This document shows, piece after piece, positions 24,945-36,714 of a stretch of DNA of 64,000 nucleotides (position 1 is the stretch's first letter; every line of letters begins with the position of its first letter). The notes below the pieces were generated by a model, which saw only the letters and a list, made by a program, of their open reading frames with translations, was not told where the DNA came from and ran no database searches. A program made the translations under genes and the position numbers. The stretch lies in assembly GCA_019096065.1 (NCBI GenBank), contig JAGUCH010000003.1, forward strand, positions 372,001-436,000. The letters are read 5' to 3'. The stretch comes from Paracyclopina nana. Taxonomy: Eukaryota; Arthropoda; Copepoda; Cyclopoida; Cyclopettidae.

Positions 24945-25863
24945 TTAACAGAATGCATCAAATAGCAAATACAGCAAAAAAGCAAATAGCACAGGCAGAA
25001 GAATGTAATTTATGCAAAACTTTGCAACTGCCATTTTCTCGTTGTACTTCTTCAACGTTTGAGTGTCGTTCACATTTGGAAAAGGCTTTTGCGGGACCGG
25101 AAGACTGAGGAATTTGCACAAAGGCTCCCAGCCTTCTTTCACGCTGTAAACGAGAAGTTTATCCGGTGGAACAAAGCTGACGACACTTTGCACCCAGTCA
25201 GTGTAAAAACGCTCCGACTCGAGGCAGCCACCTTCAATGGCTCCAAACATGGATTGCCCATTGATCATGGCTTGGTACGAGGACCTTTGTATCAGCTTCA
25301 TGATATGCTTCTTCCCCATCAGCCACGCGATCCAGGTGAAGGGAAATGAATTGCTCAGGCAATTATTCACGTAAATGCTGTCTGCCACAGAGGCGTACCA
25401 CGATGCTGGTTCTCGCACTGTGAGAAGCACCTTGGCGTCGGGAAACGCCTCTAAAATCTCTCTGCAAAAAATGGGAAGATCAGGAAAAGAGAAAAGCAAT
25501 TTGGGCAAATTAGGGATGTATTATTGCCAGCAGATATAATGGGATAAGCCTTTACCTATAGTAAATTGCGGCTGGATTGTCCAGAGTCGCTCGGAAGCCT
25601 CGCTTCTGAAAAAAGTATCTCCATTCTTGCTTCGAATGCTTTCCACCTTGGAACAAGTGGGACCAAAAGTGGAAATCCTCATCGGTACCTTGGCCAACGC
25701 TGTTCATGTGGTACACCTTGCCATCGAGCAGTTGGGCAAGTGCTGCCCTCGTGGACAAAGTTCCCGTTCGAGGGAGTCCAGCTCCGACCACTGCAATCCC
25801 TGCATAGTTAGCTTTTGCTTGCAATTTCTCCTCCTCTGGAGATCCTTTGAGCAGCGTGAGCAT
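24945..25863 (-). CDS. P-loop sulfotransferase-like protein with C-terminal membrane anchor
   Basis: Exons 25556-25863 and 24945-25461 give 274 residues (94-bp intron, Arg split in YYR/EILEAF). The protein fits the Sulfotransfer_4 group. These proteins have the PAPS-dependent sulfotransferase fold, but their substrates are unknown and they are often misannotated. Visible: the 5'-phosphosulfate loop VVGAGLPRTGTLSTRAAL (residues ~24-41), the 3'-phosphate motif LLTVREPASWYAS (~115-127), and conserved PPDKLLVYSVKEGWEPLCKF near the C-terminus. The last ~25 residues form one transmembrane helix (FCINYILLPVLFAFLLYLL), so the enzyme may be tail-anchored. There is no signal peptide. It lies head-to-head with SORL1, with 1,035 bp between start codons. 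Confidence 0.85.
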
Positions 25864-26898
25864 GTTATCCTTCTTTGATTATTTTCAGCTGTGGAAAACC
25901 GGTTGCCCATATCATATTTTTATGAGCAAAAAACTGTCGCTGTTACCAAGCATCAAAAAGTAGAATGAAAAATATTACCTGTAGGATATGTATATAAAAG
26001 GTGTTACTTTCATATTTGCAGCTAAGGTTGCGTGATCACATCAACAAAATGTTCCGCTAAATCTTCGCAACATTTTTTGCTAAACAGCAAAATTGCCGGA
26101 TAAAAACGCCCATAGACAATATGTATAAAAAAAACTCGTCAAACCGCCGGTAGTTGAAATTCGTAACAACAAACGCGTGCGAAATTCCTTACATCATCAG
26201 TGAGTTTTGGGCAGAATTGTTTGGGAATTCCTTCAAGATATCCCGGCCAAGAAAGTCTGGTAGCGCTTCAGTGTGTTGCTGTTGTGACAACTGACTAGTG
26301 AGTCAGTATTTCAGAATTTGACGGCGAAATAAGTGGGAGTTTCTTCGAGCTACGAATTACCACAATTCTTAGTCGTAGATCATTTTTCATCGAAGAAGCA
26401 TCGTTTTTAAAAGCGAAGTGGTGAGTAAGACACTTTCACCGTCATTTGGTCATTGTGTCATATCATCACGTATTGCGGTTTCGTAATCAACTTTTGCGGT
26501 GTGCATACTTTGATAATTTGCGTTGCGAATATTTTTTCTCGGGGTTCTTGCCAAATTTCCCTTTTGATGGTTCAGTTTCGGCATCGTAATTCCCGTGAGA
26601 GTCTAGCTTTGAAATCGAACCCAAAACGTCAGCACGGCTGATGATATTTTTAATTGATACTTGAGATCCTCCCCAAGAAGGAACTTGAGAATACAATGTT
26701 ATCCCGTTCAAATCAACAACTTTTTCATTTTCGAAGAAAGAAAAAGCCGCCCCGCTCAGCTTTTTATTTCTTGTACTTCAGAAACGCCCCCTCTTAATAT
26801 TGTCCTTTGTCTCTCTTGGCTGAAAAAAGTTTAATAAATAACCTTATCATTTACATTGCATTGCAGAGTCCGATTGGAACCACTGATATGGAATAACT
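25864..26898 (+). promoter_or_regulatory. Divergent promoter region and 5'-UTR intron of SORL1
   Basis: Upstream of the SORL1 ATG, GAAGTG|GTGAGTAAG (donor after 26420) and CATTGCAG|AGTCC (acceptor before 26867) form a likely 446-bp intron in the 5' UTR. The exon that follows begins with a minimal upstream frame, ATG GAA TAA at 26888-26896, immediately before the main ATG at 26899. Such a short uORF can lower main-frame translation. The exact transcription start is not visible. Confidence 0.55.
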
Positions 26899-29800
26899 AT
26901 GACTAAAGCTGCCAAGAACATGGCAACAAGACTCCTCTACGGTTCGGCCTTCTTTGTGGCCTTTGTCTTACAACTTTGCCTTTGCTCACAAATAATTTTA
27001 TCCGACGTGGAAAGCAGGCATGACGCAATTTTGAGTCGAGCGACGCGTCAGGCAAATGCAAATGACGACGTCTATAAATCGGCTTTCGCCACCAAGCTCA
27101 ACTCGAGCCATTTGCATATGATGGTCCATTGGGCTGGTCAAGGATCTCCTGTCCTTTTTATTCTGTCCCGCAGCATCGATATGGACTCCAGGTTAGCATC
27201 ATTTACGTCTTTCTTCACTCACTGTTTATTCCTTATCTCCTCGTGTTGTTCTGCAGAGCTACCTCAAAGACGTTCCTGTCGACCGACTATGGCAAAAGCT
27301 TCCAGGACATTTCAGCGAGGCTCAAGCTGGAGAACGGGCAGAACGCAGTCGTGGCCAAGTACTACAATCACCCTCAGAGCATTTGCCACTATGTGTTTGC
27401 AGACGTCGTCAACAGATATCTGTTTACCACGAGCAACTGCGGAGAGAGCTTTGCCTATCACAAATTGGATACAATTCATCCTTCTCTCATCGTCTTTGAC
27501 AAGAACCGAGACACCACGTTTCTCGTTCACGACTTGGAGTCGCCAGAGAAAAGGTACCGCACATTCAATGATATGAGTCTTTTTTCATGTTGAATTTTGG
27601 ATTATCTTCGCAGGCTGTATGTGACGAAAAACTTTGGCGAGACTTTCGACGTGGTGCAGGATTACGTTCGCAATTTTCTTTTCCACTACGGAGCGGATGA
27701 GACGAGGCTCTACGTGGAACGTATCCATTTGATGGCCAACGAGACTAATGACTTGAGAGTCACTGTGCTGTCATCGACCAACTTCTTCGAGAAGCACATT
27801 GACACCGAACTTGTCTATCGATCAGCTGTGCAATTTCAGCTATTGGGTGACTACCTCTTCGTGACTCGGTATCGCAACGAAAGTTCAAAAGACCACCTCG
27901 ATTTGTTCATTTCGCACCACGGTGAGAGATTTGTCATGGCAAAATTCCCCTTCAGCGAAGACAAAAACATGACCCATTTGGAGTACCACATCATCGACGT
28001 CACTGACGATGGACAGGTATTTTTGGTTTCATATCCAAGATGATCTCAACTTAACTAGTTTTGCTTTAGATCATGATTGTTGTTAACCACGGTCCAGTTT
28101 TGTCGAATTTGTACATTTCGACCAAAGTCACGCGATACGAAGTGGACTTTGCGCTCTCTTTGGAAAATGTCATGTTTTACAACCCAAATGTGACGTGGCA
28201 TGAATCGTGGCTGGCTGGCAGCGTTGGTGACAAGCCTTTCGCTGACGTGTACAAGATTCAAGGGCTGCGTGGGATTTATGTGGCCAGTCAAATCATCGAT
28301 CCTACCCAATCCCTGAGGACTATCCAGCCAAAGGACTTGCGATCCCTCATCACTTTTGACCAGGGCAGTATTTGGACACCCATCAAAGGACCTAAACAAG
28401 ATGAGAAGGGCAACGAATTCTCCGAGTGCCAAGAGCTGGACGGGTACAGATGCAATCTCCATCTGTCTCAGCAGCTAAGCATGAAATTCCCCTCAACTCG
28501 AAGCATCCCCATTTTGAGCTCGAAATCAGCCGTTGGCATAGTCGTGGCTTCTGGCAATATGGGCAGAAGCTTGCTGCACAAAACTGATGTATTTGTCAGC
28601 GCTGATGCCGGACTCTCTTGGCACCAAGTACTCAAAGGTAAACCCAGAAATTCGAGTCGAGTTGTGAATCCTATCCGGTTTTTTTTTTATCATTTCAGGA
28701 TCCTATTATTTCAACGTGGGTGACCATGGCGGCATTTTGGTTGCTGTCAAGTACTACAAAACCCAGGGGCCCACCAACGAGCTGCTCTTTTCCACCAACG
28801 AGGGACTGGACTGGAAATCCATCAAGTTCTACAAAGAGCCCTTTAAAGTGTTTGGCCTCCTCACCGAGCCTGGCGAAAATACCACAACGTTCACTGTGTT
28901 TGGCATGGTCAACGAGCCCAGAGCAGCAGGCAATAATTCAACTGGGCCCCTTGTGAGCAACTGGGTTGTCGTCACTGTTGACCTGCAATCGGAGTTTGCG
29001 AGGAACTGCTCCGACGCTGACTACAAACGGTGGTCTCCCAACGATTCCTCCATGGGCAAGCACAGGAATTGTTTGCTGGGCCGCAAGGAAATCTACGAGA
29101 GGCGCATGGTTCATGCCAACTGCTACAATGGGCGTGACTATGAGCGCCTCTTGGGCGTGGAGAACTGCGAGTGCGAAAAGTCGGATTACCAGTGCGACTT
29201 CGGCTTCAGACATGACGACAGCTGGTCCGATGGGTGCATCCAAGACGAAAACTACCATCACGATCCATATGCGGTGCCCGCATCGTGTCGATCTGGGTCA
29301 TACTTCAACATGACACGTGGGTACGTCAAGATTCCAGGAGACACGTGCGAGGGGGGAAATGCAAAGCTCTTTGAGCCGCATGTTGTCGCCTGCCCGATTC
29401 GCGAGGAAAAGGAGTTTCTGCTCATGTCCAAGAGATCGGCCATCATCAGGGTGAACTTGAGGAACTTTTCCGACTACGAGGCATTGCCAGTGGAGAATGT
29501 CACTAACGTCATCTCGCTAGAGTATGATATGGACGACGGCTGCATATTTTATGGCGACACCACAGCAAGGAAGATCTTTAAGCAGTGCTTGAACGGCTCC
29601 AGAGCGGAAGTGTTGGTTGCCAACACGGAAACAGTTGAAGGTGAGAAAATTGACCTATGCGCGATAGTTTAAAAAGTTCGGTATCCATTGCAATATTTGT
29701 GTATTTCAGCTTGGGTTGCTGATTACGTGGGTGAGTCTTGGGGATATGGTAGATTTTTCCAAAGATTGCATCATCACTTCGTTTTGCGTTGAGACACAAA

Positions 29801-32800
29801 CTATAAATACTTATTTTTTGTGTTTTTTCTTTATTTCCCCAAAGTTGATATGTTAACCCTACTTTGTGATTCCAGGCATGTCCTATGATTGGATCAGCAA
29901 GACTCTCTACTACGTGGACGGTTCCAGGCAGACCATTGAGGTGGTCAGGGTTGACGTGAAAAATGATGGCCGCATGCGGAAAACCATCCTGGATGGAAAG
30001 AGTCTGGGGAAGCCGCGAGGCATTGCCGTCCACCCTCTCCATGGCCAACTCTTCTACTCTGATTGGAACGAAAAGAATCCTCATATTGGTAGTGCGAGCA
30101 TGGACGGCAGCAGCATCAAGTAGCTAAATATTTTTTTGTGCATCCATTTTGAGCTGTCGGTGAGTGCGTCATGATTTTTGCAGGATTTTGCAAAGGGGGC
30201 CTGTGGTTCAGTGGCCCAATGGTCTTGCTCTGGATTATGTTGCCAATCGGCTCTACTGGACCGACGCGAAAAAGGATGCAATTTCTTCGTGCCGATTTGA
30301 CGGGAGCGACTACAAAATTGTGATTGAGCGATCCTTGCAGCTCGCACACCCCTTCGGAGTGGCTATTCACAAGGTGCGTATATACAGTCTGTCCCGTAGA
30401 TTTCTGTACACTTTGAAATCAAAAGTTTGTGTCAAAACTTCTGGAAATACTGGACACAATGGATACCGTTGGAAAGGGGTCCCGTCACTAAGGCCTAAAA
30501 TGAGGTGGGTTTTAGGATCTAAAATCAACGTGGGTTTTACGAGCTAAATGCTGAAATGCTATTAGTGAAGTTTTGATAATTGACATTTAATGTTCCAACA
30601 TTTTAGACTTTAAAACCTACGCCTTTAGATCAAAACATCCAGGTACAACAAAATGATGCTTTTCCAATGTAGATCTTAAAACCCAGGTGACTAGATCTTA
30701 ACATCTAGTTGTTAGGCTTTAACATCCAAATCTTTAGATCTTAAAACCTAGGAGAAAAAAGCTTAGGCTTTAAAACCTATCTTTATTATAGATCCTAAAA
30801 CCCACCCCTATTTTAGGCTTTAGTGACTTCTCCCGTTGTAAAGCTTGAAACTTAAGTCATCTTTTTTAGTTTTGAGATTTCTAAACAGTATTAATTCAAA
30901 TTTTGATTAAGACCACAACATTGATAATTACTCCAAAGTCACGCCCATTTTCACTGATTTTTTTGATGAAAAGTCACTTTCACAAAAAAATTAATTTTTT
31001 TTTTCAATTTCACATAAAATTGGTTAAACATTTGATCTTGATAATCAAAAAATCCCAAAGATGTGATGTTTAAAACACCAATTTTGAAACTTTTTTAGTA
31101 AGCAGTGACCTTATCCTTTTTACTGAAAAATATCCTTTCCAATGTAGAGCACTGAGATATGATGAGAGTATCTCGTTCTTAACAACAGCTGAACTTTTTT
31201 TGGAAAAAATTTACTAAGGTACAGCTCATACTAAAGCTCCTATCGGAACGAAATTATGAGGGGTTCATGGCTTCTCGGTACAATTACCAAATACCAAATA
31301 AAAAATAGGGTAACAAAATATAATAAACGGTGGAACAAAAATGGGCGGATGTCGTGCTACCGTAGGCCGGCCGGCCACCTTTAGGCTGTTTTTCGGAACT
31401 GAGTTTTGAGAACGATCTACTCATCAAAATACAGAGCTCTATTCCAATCAACCACCTTTCTGATGAGCCAGCACAGTGCTGCAGGATTTTTTTCATGAAA
31501 AAATGTCAAAAAATAGCCAGGATTAGCTTAGCTGAAAATTTGGTCAATAATAGCCGATTTTGGCAAATTTACTTTTTTGGGAGAAAAATCAAGGGTACCT
31601 CAGGAAAATAGAGTTTTCTCATTTTTTTACTTTTAATTTCTTATATCCATTGAAGCAAAAAAAGATGACCAAAGATTCAAGCTTTCCAATGATATCCATT
31701 GTGTCTAATATTTCCCAAATTTGTAACACAAACTTTTGAATTCTAAGTGTGCAGAAATCTCCGGGACAGTCTGTATAGCATATAAATAACACTTATAACT
31801 GATTTGCATTAGAACTTGATGTTTTGGGACGACTGGACTCACCACGGGCTGTTCATGGCGGACAAAAATACGGGAAGAGGATCCTCGATGGTTCTCGGGT
31901 CCATTTCTGGGGCGATGGACGTGAAGGCGTTTTCCTTTTTGCATCGACAAGGCCAAAACGGCTGCTCCAACAGCCCTTGCTCGCACATATGCATCCCAAT
32001 GCCGAACGATGCGTATAAATGTGCGTGCCCGGATGGCTTGAGAGCCGTGACAAGTTCGACCGGAGTTTTCGAGTGCAAATGCCCCGATGGCTCGGACCAG
32101 TTCCACAATGGTACTTGTCCTGAGCAAGGCGGCTCGTGCAGCCCTGAGCAGTTCACCTGTACCAGTGGCCTCTGCATTCCAAGGTAATCATTGACATATA
32201 GCAATCAAGGATGAGAATTAACTCACAGATCATGTTCACAGTGGGTGGGTTTGCAATGGCAACAACGATTGCGGCGATAACTCTGACGAGCTCGACTCGA
32301 GGTGCAGCCCGCTCGTTTGCCGGGAATCCGAGTTCATGTGCGCTGACCGCGAAAAGTGCATCCCTGACAAGTGGAAATGCGACTACGACAACGACTGTCG
32401 CGATGGGAGCGACGAGCAAGGCTGCACCTCTGCCAGCTGCGCTCCAGACCAATTCCGCTGCTCCAATGGGCAGTGCATCAACCAAAAGTGGCTCTGTGAC
32501 CTGGAGAACGACTGCCAAGACGGCTCCGACGAGGACAACTGTCGCGAGAGGGCTGGCCAGGCTCAAGGCTGCAATGCCAGCGAGTTCAAGTGCAACAACA
32601 ACACGCAGCAATGTCTGCCCAACTCGTGGAAATGCGACGGAGACTTGTGAGGATCTCTAACTTTGCTTCATTTTAACTTATGTTTATATATGTATTTATG
32701 TTTCAGTGATTGCCCCGGTCAAGAGGATGAGCAGAATTGCGACGGGACGACTTGCCAGGAGTGGCAGTTTGACTGCGGAAAAGGCCACTGCGTGTTTGCC

Positions 32801-35800
32801 ACGTGGAAGTGCGACGGGGACGTGGATTGCCCGAACGGAGCAGATGAGGCCAACTGCACCGCGACTCAGTCTCCGGACGATGACAGCCTCGTGAATCCGT
32901 TTCCCATCCTGAATGTCACTCACTGCAGCGAGTGGACGTTCCGATGCAACAACGGCCAGTGCGTGCCGTACTGGTGGAAGTGCGACGGCAGCAAGGACTG
33001 CTCCGACAACTCGGACGAGCTGGAATGCGGCACGAGCTCGCTGCCGAAGGAGAACGACTATGACAGCGAAGAGGACGATCCCACCTGGCTGCCCAAGTGC
33101 GCCGAGGACAAGTTCTTGTGTCCCAAGACTGGAGACTGCATTTGGGAGGCGTGGCTGTGCGACGGCGAGAATGACTGCCCCGGTGGAGAGGACGAGGCCG
33201 CGGAGGTGTGTGCCAACCGGCCCACGTGCACCAAGGACATGTTCAGGTGCGAAAAGTCCGGCCAGTGCATCCCCTATGAGCACATTTGCAACTCGATCGT
33301 CGACTGCCCGGACGGGAGCGACGAGCTGGCCTGTCAAGACGAGGGCCACGTGTTCCCGCTGTCAAGGTGCAAGGCCAACGAGTTCCCCTGCGACGAAAGC
33401 ATTTGCATCCCTGACTCGAAGATGTGCGACGGAATCAACGACTGCGTTGATGCCACTGACGAGCTCGGCTGCGCCCCCAACCATCCTCAGGTGCTTGGCT
33501 TGGCCGTTGTGGGCGACCGAATCAACGCCACCAGCGTCAAGGTGGACTGGTACGTCCCCGACATTGCTCACGCCAAAGACTACGACTTTCAGCCCTCATA
33601 CGCCCCAGAAGGTAATAATAAAACAAACTTTCTGCCTGTTGCCAATTAGGGACTTAAAACTTGGCTAGTTTTGAAACATTTGGCTAATCTAATATGTTAT
33701 TAGAACCAGACCGATTTAAATTAAGGCCTATTAGAACCAGACCGATTTAAATTAAGGCCCACAATTTTCATTTTTGCTGCTTTTCACTCGACTTCAGGTT
33801 CATTCGATATTTTTATTTTTTAAAAACCTGCTATTTTTCACCTCAATGTATTTCTTTGATTAACTTTACTCATTCGAATTTATTAAAATTCTTTTTTGCG
33901 GAGCAAATTTCGAACGCGGACTGAATTAAACAAAATTCGAGAACAGGCCTACTTATATTGGGGGTTCCCTCAAGAGAACACGTCCGTGCAGAAACACAAA
34001 AACATGGAGATGACCTCATTTGACATTGACCCCTGTAAATAAAATCACACCTTCTTTCAATTTCGTGAAATTAGAGTTCAAATAATATGGACTCAGGCTG
34101 GAGCTCATATTAATAAAAAGACAGAAATGCAAGATTTATTGTCGAGAGGCATCCACAACAAAATACATATATGTGCTTTCCAGCAACAAAAATATGTTGT
34201 GAAAACTTCAATTTCTTGTCGCTATTAGATCTTAAAATCTTGTTCTTTAGATCTTGAAACCCTGGTAAAGCTCAAATCAATTTTTCAACAAGATCTTAGT
34301 ACCCAAATCCAAAAAAAGTATAGGCTTTAAAACCCATTTTTTAGATCTTAAAACCCACCTGTATTTTAGATCCTAAAACCCACCACATTTTAGGCCTTAG
34401 TGACGGCACCCAAATTAGCGCGTATGACCTCTTAGATTATCATTAAAAATTTCCGTTTCTATTTAGGCACTGATGAATGGACATTCCTGGGCTGGCTGAA
34501 AAGGCCAGACATGACGTACACGTTCACCGGCCTTCGCCCGTTCACCACCTACAAGTTCAGGGTGAATCTCCGCACTGAGAGCAACATTGTCTACAATACC
34601 ACCACGTACGTCAAGACCACCACGAGTCCGGCCATGCCAAGCAGGCCGAGCCTCTATGAAGCCAATCACACAGAAGACTCGAGCATAGTTTTGTCGTGGA
34701 CGAAGCCTTCGAGCACGAACGGGCCGCTGAAGAACTACATCGTTGAGATGAGCTTGAACGGGTCCTCGGCCAAGACTTGGGAAACGGACGGGCCAGCGTT
34801 GACATACGTCCTGGACGCGTCCGAGTTCACGCCTGGCCAAAAATTGACATTTCGCGTGCGAGCTGTCAACTCCCTCTTCAATGGGGAGTGGAGCACTCCG
34901 CTGGACGTGGTCATTGGCCATTCCATCATTGAGGAGAGAATTGGCTCGATGCGGGTGGAGGATCGCGGAGAGTCTTGGGTCTTCCTCAAGTGGTCCAAGG
35001 TGGAGCCTTCGCCCTCGAGCATTCTCTACAACGATGCCACGTGGAGCTATCGCGTCTCCTATGCCATTTCGAACAACCAATTCGCCGAGTACGAGGATCT
35101 CAACATCAGCAATAGCGAGACGCAAGTCAACGTCACGGGGCTGTCCCCGGGGTCGCCCTACATGTTCAGGTTCAACGTGCAAAAGGACTCGATGGCCGGG
35201 CCAGTCGTCCTGAGCCACATCACGACCCCTGGCAAGCCTCTGCCAAAGCCCACAATCAGTGAGGCCAAGGTGACTCCGAGCTCTGGCACCTCGGTCAAGC
35301 TGTCGTGGACGCTGCCTCTGGACGTGAAGGAGAGCGATTGGACCTACGCCATATTTTACGGGGTCAGCCTGGCGGAAATGGTTGGCCAAGGCCGGAGGAA
35401 GACCACGAAAGAGACCACGGTCACCCTGAGTGGCTTGCACGCATGTGAAAGCTACAGCTTTGTGGTGGCCATTGTGGGCCCAAGAGGATTTGGCCCTCCC
35501 TCGGCGCCCTACAGCGAAAACACCAAATTCGCGGCTGGCGCCCCACCCAAGAGCCTCCAGGCTCGATTGGACAAGTCTTCGAACAACATCACGATCACGT
35601 GGAAGGCGAGCTGCTCCGTCATCGATGACCCCATCGACTACACCATTACTGTGAAGGATCTGGTTTTGGGGCGGACTTCCTACATACGGATCACGCGAAC
35701 TGCGGACACTTCGCTGTCGCACTTCTTCAGCGATGCCAAATACGGAACGGAGTATGCGATCAGCGTGCAGACGGGCGTGGCCAACGCGCTCGCCTCCAAT

Positions 35801-36530
35801 GAGGTCCGGGTGAAGACGAGGCCCATTCCAGTGCCCGAAGGGCTGGCAGCGTTCCTCGACGTGAACGCCTCGAAGCATGACATAACGTGGAAGCCTCCCC
35901 AGAGCAGTGCCATGCCCTCGTATCTCCTCGATCAAGTCAGGGATAACAAAGTGACCTACAGGTAATATCTTCAATTTTGAGCCCCAGAGATAGGTAGCTT
36001 AATTGAGATTTTATATTTGCGCAGGCTTTTGTTGTCCAAGAATGCTCGCATGAGCAACCCAGAGCTTAGCATCAACCTAACTTCCACGAGCTACATGCTG
36101 CCAGAGGAGCAATTGGAGCCAGGGCAAATTTACTACGTCAGCGTCTGCCTGTTGGACAAAGATGGGTACGTGTCAGAGATGGCTGGCCCGGTGGCCATCG
36201 AGCCCATGGTTCCTGCCACGGATTTGGTGGTGTCACCGACCAGCGTGGCTGGGGTGCTGGTGCCAATTTTTATTGTGATATTGCTGATGGGTGGAGCCTT
36301 GGCCATCTACGTGCAGCGGAACAGGAAAATGTCCAGGCGTTTCGCAGCATTCGCCTCACGATACAGCCCGGCCACGGGAGCCTCCATCTTGAGCACGGTA
36401 TGCTTGAAAACACCTGTTCATTTCGCATGTGTTAATATTGCCTTTTTTCCAGGGAGCCTTGGATGACGACGATGACGAGTCTCCAATCATCAGAGGTTTC
36501 GCTGACGATGAGCCATTAGTCATTTCTTAG
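26899..36530 (+). CDS. SORL1: SORL1/LR11, sortilin-related receptor
   Basis: Fourteen coding exons (26899-27191, 27257-27553, 27614-28016, 28070-28637, 28699-29640, 29710-29730, 29876-30119, 30184-30373, 31813-32183, 32242-32646, 32707-33611, 34467-35961, 36025-36397, 36453-36530) join in phase to 2194 residues (human 2214). SORL1 sorts cargo between Golgi, endosomes and surface with retromer and GGA adaptors. In order: signal peptide; VPS10 propeller (~80-650) and Cys-rich 10CC (CSDADYKRW...[13 protein letters not shown]); YWTD propeller (~835-1040); EGF-like ([12 protein letters not shown]); nine LDLR class A repeats (~1095-1510, human has eleven); FN3 repeats; transmembrane helix ~2119-2141. 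The tail keeps FASRY, matching the retromer-binding FANSHY, and an acidic end [20 protein letters not shown] like the GGA site. Exon 6 has only 21 nt. Confidence 0.96.
29710..29730 (+). other. SORL1: 21-nt micro-exon of SORL1
   Basis: TTTCAG|CTTGG...ACGTGG|GTGAGT defines a seven-codon exon (AWVADYV) between introns of 69 and 145 bp. Including it restores the phase and the start of the first YWTD blade ([20 protein letters not shown]). Leaving it out keeps the frame but deletes part of the blade. Confidence 0.8.
30383..31775. mobile_element. Tc1/mariner-type non-autonomous element (copy 2), with a nested insertion
   Basis: The ends TACAGTCTGTCCC and GGGACAGTCTGTA are flanked by TA at 30381-30382 and 31776-31777. 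The arms match copy 1 (1061-1776) in inverted orientation. A second element is inserted at 30477-30834. The element starts 10 bp after the exon 8 donor. Without it and one TA the SORL1 intron would be about 44 bp. Confidence 0.85.
30477..30834. mobile_element. Nested MITE with GGGTCCCGTCACTAAGGCC termini
   Basis: The termini GGGTCCCGTCACTAAGGCC and the complement of GGCTTTAGTGACTTCTCCC are inverted repeats of about 40 bp. The flanks are GTTGGAAAG (30468-30476) and GTTGTAAAG (30835-30843), an 8/9 match to a 9-bp target duplication. Comparison with copy 1 shows that the flanking sequence was originally continuous (TTGGAAAGCTTGAAAC). The interior repeats AGATCTTAAAACC and AGGCTTTAAAACC. Confidence 0.8.
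33612..34466. repeat. SORL1 intron 11 with a partial nested-MITE relative
   Basis: The 855-bp intron ends with a right half (about 34225-34411) of the GTCACTAAGGCC family: internal AGATCTTAAAACC repeats and the terminus GGCCTTAGTGACGGCACCC. A left terminus was not found. At 33700-33755 a 38-bp segment (ATTAGAACCAGACCGATTT...) is directly repeated. Confidence 0.65.
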
Positions 36531-36714
36531 GGAGATTGTGTCACTTAGGTCATTTTCTTCTTCATCTCGGATCATCGGAGGACTAATCTATTTTTGCAAC
36601 CACTCCGCTAAATATTTTATGTGAAAGACAACTTATGCAACCCTGTAGGCTGTAATTCTATTACTGTTTTTGTCATCAATTCCAGTTGATTAAAGATTTG
36701 CAATCCCACTTTAT

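Noticed and set aside
32153..33349. Long minus-strand frames opposite the SORL1 LDLR repeats
   Set aside because: They are mirror frames of the Cys/Asp-rich repeats and low in complexity, with no start or splice support.
34463..35974. 503-codon minus-strand frame opposite the FN3 exon of SORL1
   Set aside because: The exon on the plus strand is clearly FN3 with correct splice phases. The antisense frame is His/Arg/Val rich, as expected for a shadow.
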